Shown here: in pieces, positions 9,061 through 18,057 of the stretch
Numbering within the stretch: position 1 is the stretch's first letter
Layout of the letters: each line of letters begins with the position of its first letter
Origin: an uncultured Eggerthellaceae bacterium
Lineage (GTDB): Bacteria; Actinomycetota; Coriobacteriia; Coriobacteriales; Eggerthellaceae
Length of the DNA stretch: 44,782 nucleotides
Assembly: GCA_947565915.1 (NCBI GenBank)
Contig: CANOHY010000016.1
Coordinates: 1 to 44,782 of the forward strand
Direction of reading: 5' to 3'
Program-made: the position numbers and the translations under genes
Notes under the pieces: model-generated
Database searches by the model: none
What the model was told of the DNA's origin: nothing
Seen by the model: the letters and a program-made list of their open reading frames with translations, nothing else

Positions 9061-12000
9061 TCAGTCCTTCAGTCGCGTAAAGGTGCTCGCACGAGCAGTC
9101 GTGCTCGCTTCGCCTACGTCTGCATCACCTTCAAGATCCGATTCCCCATTATCGCCGATAGGCAGGACCAAAGCGCTGTCACCACCATACTTGGGCTCTA
9201 CAAGCCCTCCATCGACATCTTCCGCATCAGGGCCAGTTGCTTCGGTGGCAACTCGAGCATCTCCCTCGTTGGAAGCTGCAATGATTCCCTCGGCTGCAAG
9301 TGCGCCATCAGATGCATCAACTTGCGCGCTAGCCTCTTCCGCTGTCGAAACGGCAGCAACGAAGGATAGTGTGGCTTTCGTGCCCGCAGTAGACTCTACG
9401 CGAAGCTCCAAACCGTAATCCTTCCTGAACTGCGGCGAGAGCCCATCGATGAAGCTTTGAGCGCTAGTGCTGGGAACCACAACTCTCACTCCCCCACCTG
9501 CGCTCACATCATCGCCGAAAAGCTTGGTGCCCACTTGAGGAACCGCCCTGCTCTCCGATAGGTCAAGCGTGAAGGCGCCATTGCCCGTGCCATCGAACGC
9601 CCTATCGCCAAGGGAAGTGCACCAACTGCGAGCAGCAAACGAATTCACATTGCGAACCCCAGCCAATGCCTGTGAGCCCACAGCCGTAACGTGAAGGTTC
9701 GTTCCCTGGTAGAGGGTAACGGTGCCCGTTGCGCTTGCCTGCTTCGTCGTTGCCAAGAACGTAAGGTCGCCCTCTGTTGCGCTCACATAGCGCGTTTCGG
9801 CGTAGATATTCCCCGAGATGGCTCGATAGGTTGCGCTCACGTCATCGAGCACAAGCGGTGACGTGCCAAAGCTCTGCTGCCAGGCTGCCTTCGTTCCCAA
9901 GGGTACGAACACTCGCGCCTGTCCGAGCAGCCTATCCAGTCCCGTGCCATCGAGCTGCAAGGGGGTAGTTGCGTTGAAAGCGATCGCATCCACGTTCGAG
10001 CATCCCGCAAAGGCTTCCTGACCGATTGAGCTTAGGCTGGCAGGCAGGGTTATCAGAGACAGCTGCGTGCATCCTTCGTAGGCTCCCGCACCAATGCTCT
10101 CGAGGTTCGAAAACGAGGTGAGCGAGGCGCCTGCCGTGGTCATCGAAGTGCATCCCTTGAAGCAATGCGCCCCGAACGATTGCAGGTTCTCAATAGCCGT
10201 CGAACCCGCTGTGAGATAGCCCAGCGAAGTGCAACCCTCGAGCAACCCCTCCGGCACGTGCTTCACAGGACCTTGCAGGCTGAGGTATGGAAGCGAAGTG
10301 CAATCCTTGAAGGTACGCACACCCAACGTAGTAACCGTGCTAGGAATGGTGGGCACGCGCCTTCCGCTGGATGTAGAGAGCGTCTGCAAGCTGCTGCAGC
10401 CTTCGAAGGCAGATTCTCCTAACCCCACCAAGTTATTGGAAGAAGGCCCAAGATCGGCGTGCACTAAAGCCGTGCAATCCTTGAAAGCACGCCTGCCCAC
10501 AGTGGAAACGTATCCGTTGAGGTATACCTCGGTGAGCCCAGTGCAGCCCTCGCATGCGCCATCGGCGATGTAGTCGGTTGCCGAGGTGAGATTGATCGTC
10601 CCCGTGAAGGAAGAAGGCACCTTGAAAAGCACGTCAAGTGCCGGAGTGCTCGCAGAAGCGTCGTAGGACGTGAACAGCAAGCCATCTTGCTGTAAAGCGA
10701 AGCGTGCGCCGCCCGTAACGATGCGATAGCGCTCGAGCGATGGCAAGCTGCCATACCAATTGGTGCCCCCCGTTGGAACATAGAGCTTGAAGCCTTCGGG
10801 AACGGTCGTGCTCCCAAAGAGCCTTCCGGCGAATTCGGGAGGCCGGTCAGCCTCGAACACAAGCATCTGAAGGTTGTCGCACCCCTCGAAGGCACCCGCA
10901 GCAATGTGCTTCACCGAAGCCGGGATCTTCACGGTGGCGATGGACGCGCAACCTTGGAAAGCCCCCGCTTCCACCCTGGTGGTCTGCGACAAGGGCGCAA
11001 ATGTTTCCGTAACCTGGGAATCATGCACCTTCACAAGAGCCAGGCCGTTCTCGGTTCGCAAGTAATCGGCACCTTCAAACGACAAGGTCTTGTTATCGCC
11101 CGCAGTGATGCGCTGCTCTTCGAATTCTCCCGCTGAGTCTGCGAGCGCCTGGCGCCATGAAGCGCTCGCGCGATAAGCCACAAGGACAGCATCGGCCGCC
11201 GATTGGGGAACCTGCACTGTGAGCCCCTCTATCGCGCAACCGTTGAAGGCTGATGCGCCTACTGCGGGAGGCATCTCGGAAAGAAGGCTGAGCGCGACGA
11301 GAGCTTGGCAACGAGCAAAAGTACGCTCGCCGATATGCTCGACCGTGCGAGGAAGCGTGACCAAGGCAAGGTTCGCGCAATCTTCGAATGCCCCATCTCC
11401 AAGCGTCGTTACCTGCGTGGCGGAAAGGTCGAACGAGGTAAGGCCAATGCAACCTGAGAAAGCTTCGGCTCCAACGTTAACCCAAGCGCTTGCACCGCTG
11501 CCCTGAAGCGTGAAGCTCGCAAGCGACGCGCACCCCTTGAAGGCGCCTCTTTCGACCGAAGTCATTGACTTGGGCGCGGTGACGCTCTGCAGGGCAGCGC
11601 ACCCTTCGAACGCGCCCTCGCCAATCACGAGCGGATTCGTCACTGCTCCAAGCACAACCTGCCGAAGCGACGAGCATCTCGTGAACGCTTGCTCGCCTAT
11701 GAGCCGCAGCTTAGCGTCCGAGCCAACGATCGAGATGGTTTGCAAGGCCGATTGGCCGGAAAATGCCGAAGGCCCAATGCTCTCGAGCGAGGTCGGAAGC
11801 GTTAGGCGCGAAGTGAGCAGCGAGGCGCCATCGCCTGGAGGCACTGCCTCTTCCACGCAAAGGGCACGCGCACCGAGCGATTCGAGCGCCGAAAGCCTGC
11901 TCAGCGAGAATCCGTTGAGTGAAACGCAGTTAAGGAAGGCTTCATCGCCAATAGAGCACAATGTGCCCCAGCAGGGTTGTTGGAAGCTCACCGTTATGAG

Positions 12001-15000
12001 CGAGGGGCAGTTCGCGAAGCTTGCAGGGCCGATGGCCTCCACGGCACCCCCGACCACTACCTGATTGAGCTGCGCGCACCCCGCGAATGTCGATTCTCCC
12101 GTAGTTGCAATGGTGGAGAGGGCATCACCAAGCTCTACTCGCTGCAAGTAATCGCAACCTGTGAACGTGCCCGTGCCAAGCGAAGTTATCTGGCCCCTGA
12201 ACAGCACCTCGCGTAGGTTCGAACAGCGAGCGAAGGCATTGCGCCCGCACTCTAAGCCAGACCCCGTCACAACGAGCGTTCCCTTCAAGCCGCAATCGGC
12301 GAAGCTCTCATCGCCAAGCGACTGAACGGCACTCAAGCCTTCAAGGGTTTCAAGCGAAGAGCATCCCATGAAAGCTTGCGCGCCGATGCTCCCCACTTGC
12401 TGAAGGCCGCTCACCGCTTCCAAGCCAGTGCGTCCCTTTGCAGCGCCATCGGCTATTCGGATAGTGCCGGGCAGAAGCTCGAGTTTGCCCGCAGCATCGC
12501 TTACCACGTAAACGAGTTCGAAGCCCTTCTCCTCTTTGCGGTAGACCGCCTTGATCGCATCGCTCGCATAGTCCGAAGAGCTCTCCATGAGCACAAGCGA
12601 TGAGCAACCACTTGCCTGCGTCAGCCCCACCGATGATGCCCATTGCTCAAGAGACGCTCCTTGCAAAGCTGCTTCGGGATAGAGCAGCGCCTCGAGCGAC
12701 GAGCAGCCAGCGAATGCCTGCGCACCAACCGACTTCACCGAGGGAGGCAGGCAGGCGATCTTCAGATGCGCGCAGGAATCGAAAGCTCCTGCCATAACGT
12801 CGGTGGTGTCTTCGCGAACCGAAACCTCGGTAGCGGAAGAGGGAACCGAGCAAAGGGTCAAGTGCTCGCCATCGCGCAGATATGTTGCCCCCGAAAGCTC
12901 GTCGACCTCCACCGTGCCCGAGCCGTCTCCCAAGCACACCAGGGCTTTTTGCACCTGTTGCTCGTTTCCCCAAGCAGCCATCAGGGCATCATGGAAGCGC
13001 TTGTAGGCATCGCTCCCCTTTTCGCAGGACAGGAGCACCTTGAAGCCTTCGGGATATGCGCTTCGCATGCCGAAGGCGCTCGCATTCGCGCCAAAATCGA
13101 TTCCCTCGGGCTTTGGCACGATAAGGGTGCTCATGCCCGAGATGACAAGCGAGCCCTCCTCGAAGTCGGACATGCGGGGAGCCAACACCAAAGTGGAGAG
13201 AGAATCGCAGTCCTCGAATGCCGTCGAGCACATGCCAGTGATGTCGTCAGGCATTTCGAAGGAAGAGCAAGAGCCAAGCGGTGCATAAGCCAGAAGCTTA
13301 CCGCCTGCGCTAGGCTCGAAGCGAACGAAGCCCTCTTCATCAGCTTCGTATGCGCCATTCCAGCGCACCAAGCCCGTCCGAGGTTTGCTTACCTGCAGAT
13401 CACTGCGATTGAGTGCCACAGCCGAGAGATAGCGGCAATACGCAATGTCGTATGGCGTGTTGAGAGGCGGGCTCACCACTGCACCGAGAGGAATGGACTG
13501 CCAATCCGAGAACACCACCTCATCGCTCATGAAGCACAGCTCGAGGTCATCGTCGCTCGACAGCCCAGCGAACGCATCAGAGCCGAAGCCCACCACGTTC
13601 TCCTCAATCCAAAGGCCGCCCATCACGTTTGTCGCAGGAGGCACGGATTCAAGCGTTACGGCATCGTCCACCAGGGCATAATCCGCCTCCGTGAACAATC
13701 GCTTCACCAGATATCCGTCGTTGGTGGCTGCGTAAACCGGGTTTCCAGAAGCAACGAACCACGTTTCCAGATCAGGAAAAGCAGCTGCTGCACGAGCGAT
13801 GTCGACCGAGCGAACCGTGCTGGAAAGCTCGATGAAGCGAATTCCGTTGAAGGGAGCGGCGTCGGCTTCGAAGCGAACAGCATTTACGCCTTCGGGCACT
13901 CGAAACAGATCATTGGCAAGAGCATCACGGTCACGCACACCAACCAGCACCTGCTCGTTTCCCTCAGCGCGCACGACCAGATGCCCGAAGCCCTCGCTTG
14001 CAAGGTCGAACGCAGGCAACGGCTGCAAGGTGATGATTCGCCGATCATCGGGTACCGTAGCGCTATCTACCAAGGAAAGCCCCGAAACATCAGGAGAAGA
14101 CCATCCACAGAACAGCTGCTCCAGGTCGCCCTGGGCATTCACGGGCAGCGCACTCAGCATGGTTTGCCAAGCTTCATCGGAAGCTTCTAGCGTGCTGCCG
14201 TTGAAGAAGAGAGCGATGTCCTGCGCACCATTCGGCATGCCTTCGAAGAGGGCACAGTGCTCGTATACGTCACAGGGCACTTCCACGATGCTCTGCCCAT
14301 AGGCGGCGTCGATGAAGCTCAATCGCACGCTCGTCTGCTTTGCGCCAACCTGAGGCTCCGTATACGAGAACACCCTTAGCTGGCTCTTGTTCAGGTCGAG
14401 CCTTTCCACCTTGCCTGTCGCTGCACGGCGCACCTCGATATAGCCGGTGACGTATGGCCGCACAAACGACTCGAGATCCATGGGTTGGCCCACCAGCACC
14501 TTACCCCGACCTTCTACCACTACGCGAACCAGCGAATCGCGCTCCTCGCTGCCAATGGTGTCGGTGTAAGGATTCTGCACGTCCTCGAAACGATTCGGGT
14601 CGCCGATGCGATCAGGCTCCCAAGTGGGATCATCAGGCGGAATCTCCCAACCAGGGTCAGGGCCGGGCTCGGGGTCCGTGCCCGGTTCGGGGTCGGGTAT
14701 GGGTTTCGTGCCTCCGCCTCCCGACGAGCCCTCGCCTTCAGAAGGAGTGCCTCCAACCGTGGTTCCCCCTGAACCAATCACCACTTCTTCTTCGGAAGCT
14801 ACCGTGGTTCCCAGGCTTGGCGAGTTGCCACTGAAGCCCGAAACAGCCGAGGAAGGCGCTTCCGCTGCGTCAGACTCAATCGCTTCGTCTTCAGAAACCG
14901 GATTGTCTGACTGGGCATCCTCCTCAACCTGAAACGACGTTGCATCGTAGTCTTGCTCGAGAGAATACGAGCTATTCGTCCACGAGAAGTCCGCGGCGAA

Positions 15001-15120
15001 CAAATTGCTTCCTTGGCCCGTTGCAACAGTGGCACATATGGCTACCACGCATAAGGCACCTACCGCAACTCTGCCCCACGCAAAGCTGCCAATTCCAGAA
15101 AGCTGAACGCGCTTCATCAT
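9061..15120 (-). CDS. Giant secreted BspA-like leucine-rich repeat (LRR_5) protein
   Basis: 2019 residues. A signal peptide covers about 1-43 (hydrophobic core VGALCVVAICATVA). An acidic Ser/Glu-rich stretch follows, then a Gly/Pro-rich linker (about 115-178) with PDPEPGTDPEPGPD. The body, from about 600 to 1800, contains at least 28 LRR_5 units with the recurring Ala-Phe-x-Gly-Cys-x-x-Leu core (AFEGCAALQSV, AFAGCSSLEAL, TFKDCTSLPYL and so on), the signature of BspA/TpLRR surface proteins that bind host or microbial ligands. The last 80 residues are acidic and low in complexity. No LPxTG motif and no C-terminal membrane helix is visible, so how it stays on the cell is unclear. The ATG overlaps the stop of the kinase gene, and its own stop lies one base before moxR, so expression is tied to both. 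Confidence 0.93.
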   Translation of the reverse strand: MMKRVQLSGIGSFAWGRVAVGALCVVAICATVATGQGSNLFAADFSWTNSSYSLEQDYDATSFQVEEDAQSDNPVSEDEAIESDAAEAPSSAVSGFSGNSPSLGTTVASEEEVVIGSGGTTVGGTPSEGEGSSGGGGTKPIPDPEPGTDPEPGPDPGWEIPPDDPTWEPDRIGDPNRFEDVQNPYTDTIGSEERDSLVRVVVEGRGKVLVGQPMDLESFVRPYVTGYIEVRRAATGKVERLDLNKSQLRVFSYTEPQVGAKQTSVRLSFIDAAYGQSIVEVPCDVYEHCALFEGMPNGAQDIALFFNGSTLEASDEAWQTMLSALPVNAQGDLEQLFCGWSSPDVSGLSLVDSATVPDDRRIITLQPLPAFDLASEGFGHLVVRAEGNEQVLVGVRDRDALANDLFRVPEGVNAVRFEADAAPFNGIRFIELSSTVRSVDIARAAAAFPDLETWFVASGNPVYAATNDGYLVKRLFTEADYALVDDAVTLESVPPATNVMGGLWIEENVVGFGSDAFAGLSSDDDLELCFMSDEVVFSDWQSIPLGAVVSPPLNTPYDIAYCRYLSAVALNRSDLQVSKPRTGLVRWNGAYEADEEGFVRFEPSAGGKLLAYAPLGSCSSFEMPDDITGMCSTAFEDCDSLSTLVLAPRMSDFEEGSLVISGMSTLIVPKPEGIDFGANASAFGMRSAYPEGFKVLLSCEKGSDAYKRFHDALMAAWGNEQQVQKALVCLGDGSGTVEVDELSGATYLRDGEHLTLCSVPSSATEVSVREDTTDVMAGAFDSCAHLKIACLPPSVKSVGAQAFAGCSSLEALLYPEAALQGASLEQWASSVGLTQASGCSSLVLMESSSDYASDAIKAVYRKEEKGFELVYVVSDAAGKLELLPGTIRIADGAAKGRTGLEAVSGLQQVGSIGAQAFMGCSSLETLEGLSAVQSLGDESFADCGLKGTLVVTGSGLECGRNAFARCSNLREVLFRGQITSLGTGTFTGCDYLQRVELGDALSTIATTGESTFAGCAQLNQVVVGGAVEAIGPASFANCPSLITVSFQQPCWGTLCSIGDEAFLNCVSLNGFSLSRLSALESLGARALCVEEAVPPGDGASLLTSRLTLPTSLESIGPSAFSGQSALQTISIVGSDAKLRLIGEQAFTRCSSLRQVVLGAVTNPLVIGEGAFEGCAALQSVTAPKSMTSVERGAFKGCASLASFTLQGSGASAWVNVGAEAFSGCIGLTSFDLSATQVTTLGDGAFEDCANLALVTLPRTVEHIGERTFARCQALVALSLLSEMPPAVGASAFNGCAIEGLTVQVPQSAADAVLVAYRASASWRQALADSAGEFEEQRITAGDNKTLSFEGADYLRTENGLALVKVHDSQVTETFAPLSQTTRVEAGAFQGCASIATVKIPASVKHIAAGAFEGCDNLQMLVFEADRPPEFAGRLFGSTTVPEGFKLYVPTGGTNWYGSLPSLERYRIVTGGARFALQQDGLLFTSYDASASTPALDVLFKVPSSFTGTINLTSATDYIADGACEGCTGLTEVYLNGYVSTVGRRAFKDCTALVHADLGPSSNNLVGLGESAFEGCSSLQTLSTSSGRRVPTIPSTVTTLGVRTFKDCTSLPYLSLQGPVKHVPEGLLEGCTSLGYLTAGSTAIENLQSFGAHCFKGCTSMTTAGASLTSFSNLESIGAGAYEGCTQLSLITLPASLSSIGQEAFAGCSNVDAIAFNATTPLQLDGTGLDRLLGQARVFVPLGTKAAWQQSFGTSPLVLDDVSATYRAISGNIYAETRYVSATEGDLTFLATTKQASATGTVTLYQGTNLHVTAVGSQALAGVRNVNSFAARSWCTSLGDRAFDGTGNGAFTLDLSESRAVPQVGTKLFGDDVSAGGGVRVVVPSTSAQSFIDGLSPQFRKDYGLELRVESTAGTKATLSFVAAVSTAEEASAQVDASDGALAAEGIIAASNEGDARVATEATGPDAEDVDGGLVEPKYGGDSALVLPIGDNGESDLEGDADVGEASTTARASTFTRLKD

Positions 15121-16868
15121 TCCACCCCCAAGCCAGGAGCGGCAAGCTCAGCGCATATCTGCTCTTCGAGCGTTTCGTATACGATGGGCTTGGATATGTG
15201 CCCATTCATGCCAGCACGCCTCGATGCGCGTTTGTCTTCGACGTAGGCATCAGCCGAAAGCGCGATGATGGGCATGGTCGCTGCATCCGTGCGATCCATG
15301 CGACGAATCGCCTGGGTTGCCGCGCGTCCGTCCATGCGCGGCATCTGGATATCCATCAGAACAATCGTGTAGGTTCCCGGCTCGCTCGCAGCGAACAGCT
15401 CGCAGGCGATTTGACCATCCTCTGCCAAGTCCACGCGCTCGGCGCCCATAGAAAGCAGCATTTCTTGAGCAATGGAAGCATTCAGGGCATTGTCTTCAGC
15501 CATGAGGATTCTGCTGCCTTCCAAGCTGAATAGGCCCTCGCCCTCATACTTGGCACCTTCAGTGGCCTCCGATGAAGCTGAAGCCCGCTGCTCTGCCTCG
15601 TATTCAGCTATCTGGTCGGCATTGGCAAGCGGCAATCCGAGGTATATCTCGAACACAGTGCCTTGCCCTAATTCCGAATCCACCACGATATAGCCACCCA
15701 TCAAGCGGACTATCTGGTCGGATATGGCCATGCCGAGCCCCGTGCCACCGAATTGCCTAGACGTGCTCGACGATTCCTGCGAGAAGGGGTCGAAGATGGT
15801 CTTCAAGAACTCCTTGCTCATACCCTTGCCGGTATCGGCCACGCGAATGACGAAGTGCAAGCGGTCTTCGGTCGATTGAACATGTAGCAAGCTTACCGAA
15901 ATGCTGCCGCCGGCGGGCGTGAACTTCTGAGCATTCGACACCAAATTGGTAATCACCTGAGCCAAGCGCAACTCATCGCCAACCACATAGGGCTCTTCAA
16001 GGTCGTTGCCCGTAACGGAATAGTCGATTCCCTTGGACTTGGTGGATTCTGCGAAGAGTCCCCGCTCGCGATCGAGCAGGTCGTTCAAGCTGAAGCAACG
16101 CTCTTCCAGCTCCATCTTCCCATTCTCGATCTTCGAGATGTCCAGCACGTTGTTGATGATGGACAGCAAATACTGCGTGAGGTCATCGGCCTGATCGAGG
16201 TACTCGCGCATGGCTGAGGCATCCTCCACATGAAGCCGCGCCAGTGCGAGTGTGCCCATGATGCCATTCATGGGCGTTCGTATCTCATGACTCATGTCAG
16301 AGAGAAACCGAAGCTTGGCTTTCTCGCTAGCCTCGGCCTGTTCGGCTTTGCTCCTCAGATGCTCAACGAGCGCAGAAGCGGATGTGACGTCTCTCAGCTC
16401 TGCCACCCACAGCTGATGGCTCTCATCGACGAGCACTTGCAGCTGGCATTGCCGAAGCGCACCGGTGCTCACGTTGCGTATGCCCAACTGCACGCTGAGC
16501 GGCTCGCGACGCTCCCAGCCGTCGAAGGCTTCGCGCAAGTTCCTCAAGTCGTCTTCGTCGAGACACGCCTCGAACCTCCACGCATCGGCGAGAACATCTT
16601 GCCGCGATATTCCCGTAAGCTCCTCGAAGCAGCCTGCAACGGCAGCAAAGCAACGCTGCGCTGGGTCGATGGCTATCTGCGAATCAAAGGGCGAATCGAG
16701 CAACGCTTGAACCGATCGAGAGCCTTCTTTGCCAAGTGCTCGCTTGGCGGGCTGCAAGCGACGTGCTCGTCGAAGGATAAGCACAGCTGCAATCTGGAAT
16801 ACGCAGCCAAGCGCCACGCAAAGGATGGCGCACACGGTCAAAGCGTTGTCTTCGAGCGCTTCGAGCAT
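15117..16868 (-). CDS. Hybrid sensor histidine kinase with C-terminal receiver domain
   Basis: 583 residues. One membrane helix (about 8-32), a PAS-like sensor region (about 60-165), and a HisKA domain with the phosphorylated His194 in SDMSHEIRTPMNG. The ATPase domain has N-box NLVSNAQKF, G1 VADTGKGM and G2 GTGLGMAI. A receiver domain (about 452-575) has the acceptor Asp506 in VLMDIQMPRMDG. There is no output domain and no separate response regulator nearby, so the phosphate must pass to a protein elsewhere. AGGAGGAG stands right before the start. It is the first gene of the operon; its stop overlaps the start of the leucine-rich repeat gene, which suggests that it senses surface conditions relevant to that protein. 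Confidence 0.94.
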   Translation of the reverse strand: MLEALEDNALTVCAILCVALGCVFQIAAVLILRRARRLQPAKRALGKEGSRSVQALLDSPFDSQIAIDPAQRCFAAVAGCFEELTGISRQDVLADAWRFEACLDEDDLRNLREAFDGWERREPLSVQLGIRNVSTGALRQCQLQVLVDESHQLWVAELRDVTSASALVEHLRSKAEQAEASEKAKLRFLSDMSHEIRTPMNGIMGTLALARLHVEDASAMREYLDQADDLTQYLLSIINNVLDISKIENGKMELEERCFSLNDLLDRERGLFAESTKSKGIDYSVTGNDLEEPYVVGDELRLAQVITNLVSNAQKFTPAGGSISVSLLHVQSTEDRLHFVIRVADTGKGMSKEFLKTIFDPFSQESSSTSRQFGGTGLGMAISDQIVRLMGGYIVVDSELGQGTVFEIYLGLPLANADQIAEYEAEQRASASSEATEGAKYEGEGLFSLEGSRILMAEDNALNASIAQEMLLSMGAERVDLAEDGQIACELFAASEPGTYTIVLMDIQMPRMDGRAATQAIRRMDRTDAATMPIIALSADAYVEDKRASRRAGMNGHISKPIVYETLEEQICAELAAPGLGVE

Positions 16869-17027
16869 GCTCCTCCTCGCGGCTAAAGTACCGTATCGAG
16901 AGCATGATACCGGGAAATTCCCTTGTCAGCGAGGTTTACGGGATTCTCAACAGAGAGATAACAGAATCGGATAGATGCCGTGCGCGCTTCCAAGCGCGTT
17001 GCATGGCTTGCGGGCGCACATCCCAAG
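16869..17027 (-). promoter_or_regulatory. Upstream region of the kinase-LRR-MoxR operon
   Basis: This 159-base gap is the only place from which the five-gene - strand operon could be transcribed. It contains an 11-base symmetric element GGGAAATTCCC (16912-16922) and, near it on the - strand, CTGACA and TATCAT, which look like -35 and -10 boxes but sit only 14 bases apart, so the promoter assignment is weak. A GC-rich inverted repeat at 16983-16998 lies 30-45 bases past the stop of the dehydrogenase gene and could help end that transcript, although no T-run follows it. Confidence 0.35.
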
Positions 17028-17810
17028 TTAGATGCGCCTCAATGCCTCCCAGCCAGCCATCGTGATGCAGCTGGGAACAACCTTGCCAATTATCCTGAGC
17101 ACAAACGAGGGAATGCTCGCGCAGGCGACGGCAAAATGCAGCTTGTTGGCTAACAACGCGCGCGACACCACGGTGCTTGCCTTCTGTGCGCCCAGCAGAT
17201 GCCCCACATCGTGCTGTCCGCCATCAGTTTGACGCGCCACCTTCTCGAAACCGGTGCGCACCCACGTGGGACAAAGCGCAGTAGCTGTGATGCCCGTGCC
17301 GTGGAGCTCCCAGCGCAAACCGCGCGTATAACGCAGCACGAACGCCTTGCTGGCCGCATACACGTTCATATGCGGCAGTGGCGCAAATGCTGCCGCAGAA
17401 GCCACCTGTATGATGCGCGAGCCTCGTTCCATATGGGGCAGCACAAGGCGCGTCATGTCCACCAACCCCCTGCAATTCAGGTCGATCATGGCATTTTCGG
17501 CAGCTTGGTCGATTGTCTTCCAACTGCCGAACTTGCCGAATCCGGCTGCATTCACAAGATAGGCTACGAGGAAGTCCCCATCGTCGAGCAGCAAGCGAAC
17601 TCGATCGATATCCTCTGCCTTCGAGAGGTCGGCAGCTATCGCCCTTCCCGGCGTGCTAATGTCTTCGAGCACCTGCTCGAGCGCCTCCTCGCTGCGGGCT
17701 ATCAGCCAAAGCTCGTCTGCCACGTGGCGTTCGTCGAGCTGTCGCGCAAACTCCCGCCCTATGCCCGACGAAGCACCCGTGATGATGGCTATTCGCTTCG
17801 TAGCGCACAT
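17028..17810 (-). CDS. Short-chain dehydrogenase/reductase (SDR)
   Basis: 260 residues from the ATG at 17810; a GTG nine bases upstream is possible, but GGGAGGG is better placed for the ATG. The cofactor-binding TGASSGIG is at 11-18, the NAG-like structural motif reads VNAAG, and the catalytic residues are Ser138 (VASAA) and Tyr151/Lys155 (YAASK). It is thus a classical NAD(P)-dependent oxidoreductase of unknown substrate, probably soluble. It stands alone between the kinase operon and the molybdoenzyme cluster. With 247 bases separating it from the DUF169 gene it need not share their transcription. Confidence 0.92.
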   Translation of the reverse strand: MCATKRIAIITGASSGIGREFARQLDERHVADELWLIARSEEALEQVLEDISTPGRAIAADLSKAEDIDRVRLLLDDGDFLVAYLVNAAGFGKFGSWKTIDQAAENAMIDLNCRGLVDMTRLVLPHMERGSRIIQVASAAAFAPLPHMNVYAASKAFVLRYTRGLRWELHGTGITATALCPTWVRTGFEKVARQTDGGQHDVGHLLGAQKASTVVSRALLANKLHFAVACASIPSFVLRIIGKVVPSCITMAGWEALRRI

Positions 17811-17843
17811 GGGCTCCACCCTCCCCTTCAGCCTTCATGCAAG

Positions 17844-17918
17844 CCCTCGCATGTCACGCGTGCGAGGGCCATTCGGTCCCGGGACGCTCGCATCTCAGCG
17901 AACGCCCTGAGACCGAAT
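17844..17918. other. Pair of inverted repeats between the DUF169 and SDR genes
   Basis: Two perfect 8-base inverted repeats lie here: CCCTCGCA (17844-17851) with TGCGAGGG (17861-17868), and ATTCGGTC (17871-17878) with GACCGAAT (17911-17918). The second encloses a competing stem, TCTCAG (17893-17898) with CTGAGA (17907-17912), that shares two bases with it. They follow the DUF169 gene and precede the SDR gene on the - strand, so they could end the upstream transcript or form a leader structure for SDR. No T-run is present. Confidence 0.4.
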
Positions 17919-18057
17919 CCTGCAGTTCAGGCTACATCAACCCAAAGCAGTGCGCTTCACGTCGGCAGCTTCGTTTACTAACCGACTTCTCTTCGAAGCG
18001 AGCTGGAGGCAATGGCATCGAGCAATGCAGAGCATCAAACGAGGGAAGGATGCAGGC

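Noticed and set aside
12643..14190. Long open frame of 515 codons on the + strand opposite the LRR gene
   Set aside because: It is antisense to a well-supported coding region, has no ribosome site, is rich in Arg, His and Ala without any domain, and follows from the third-position bias of the real gene.
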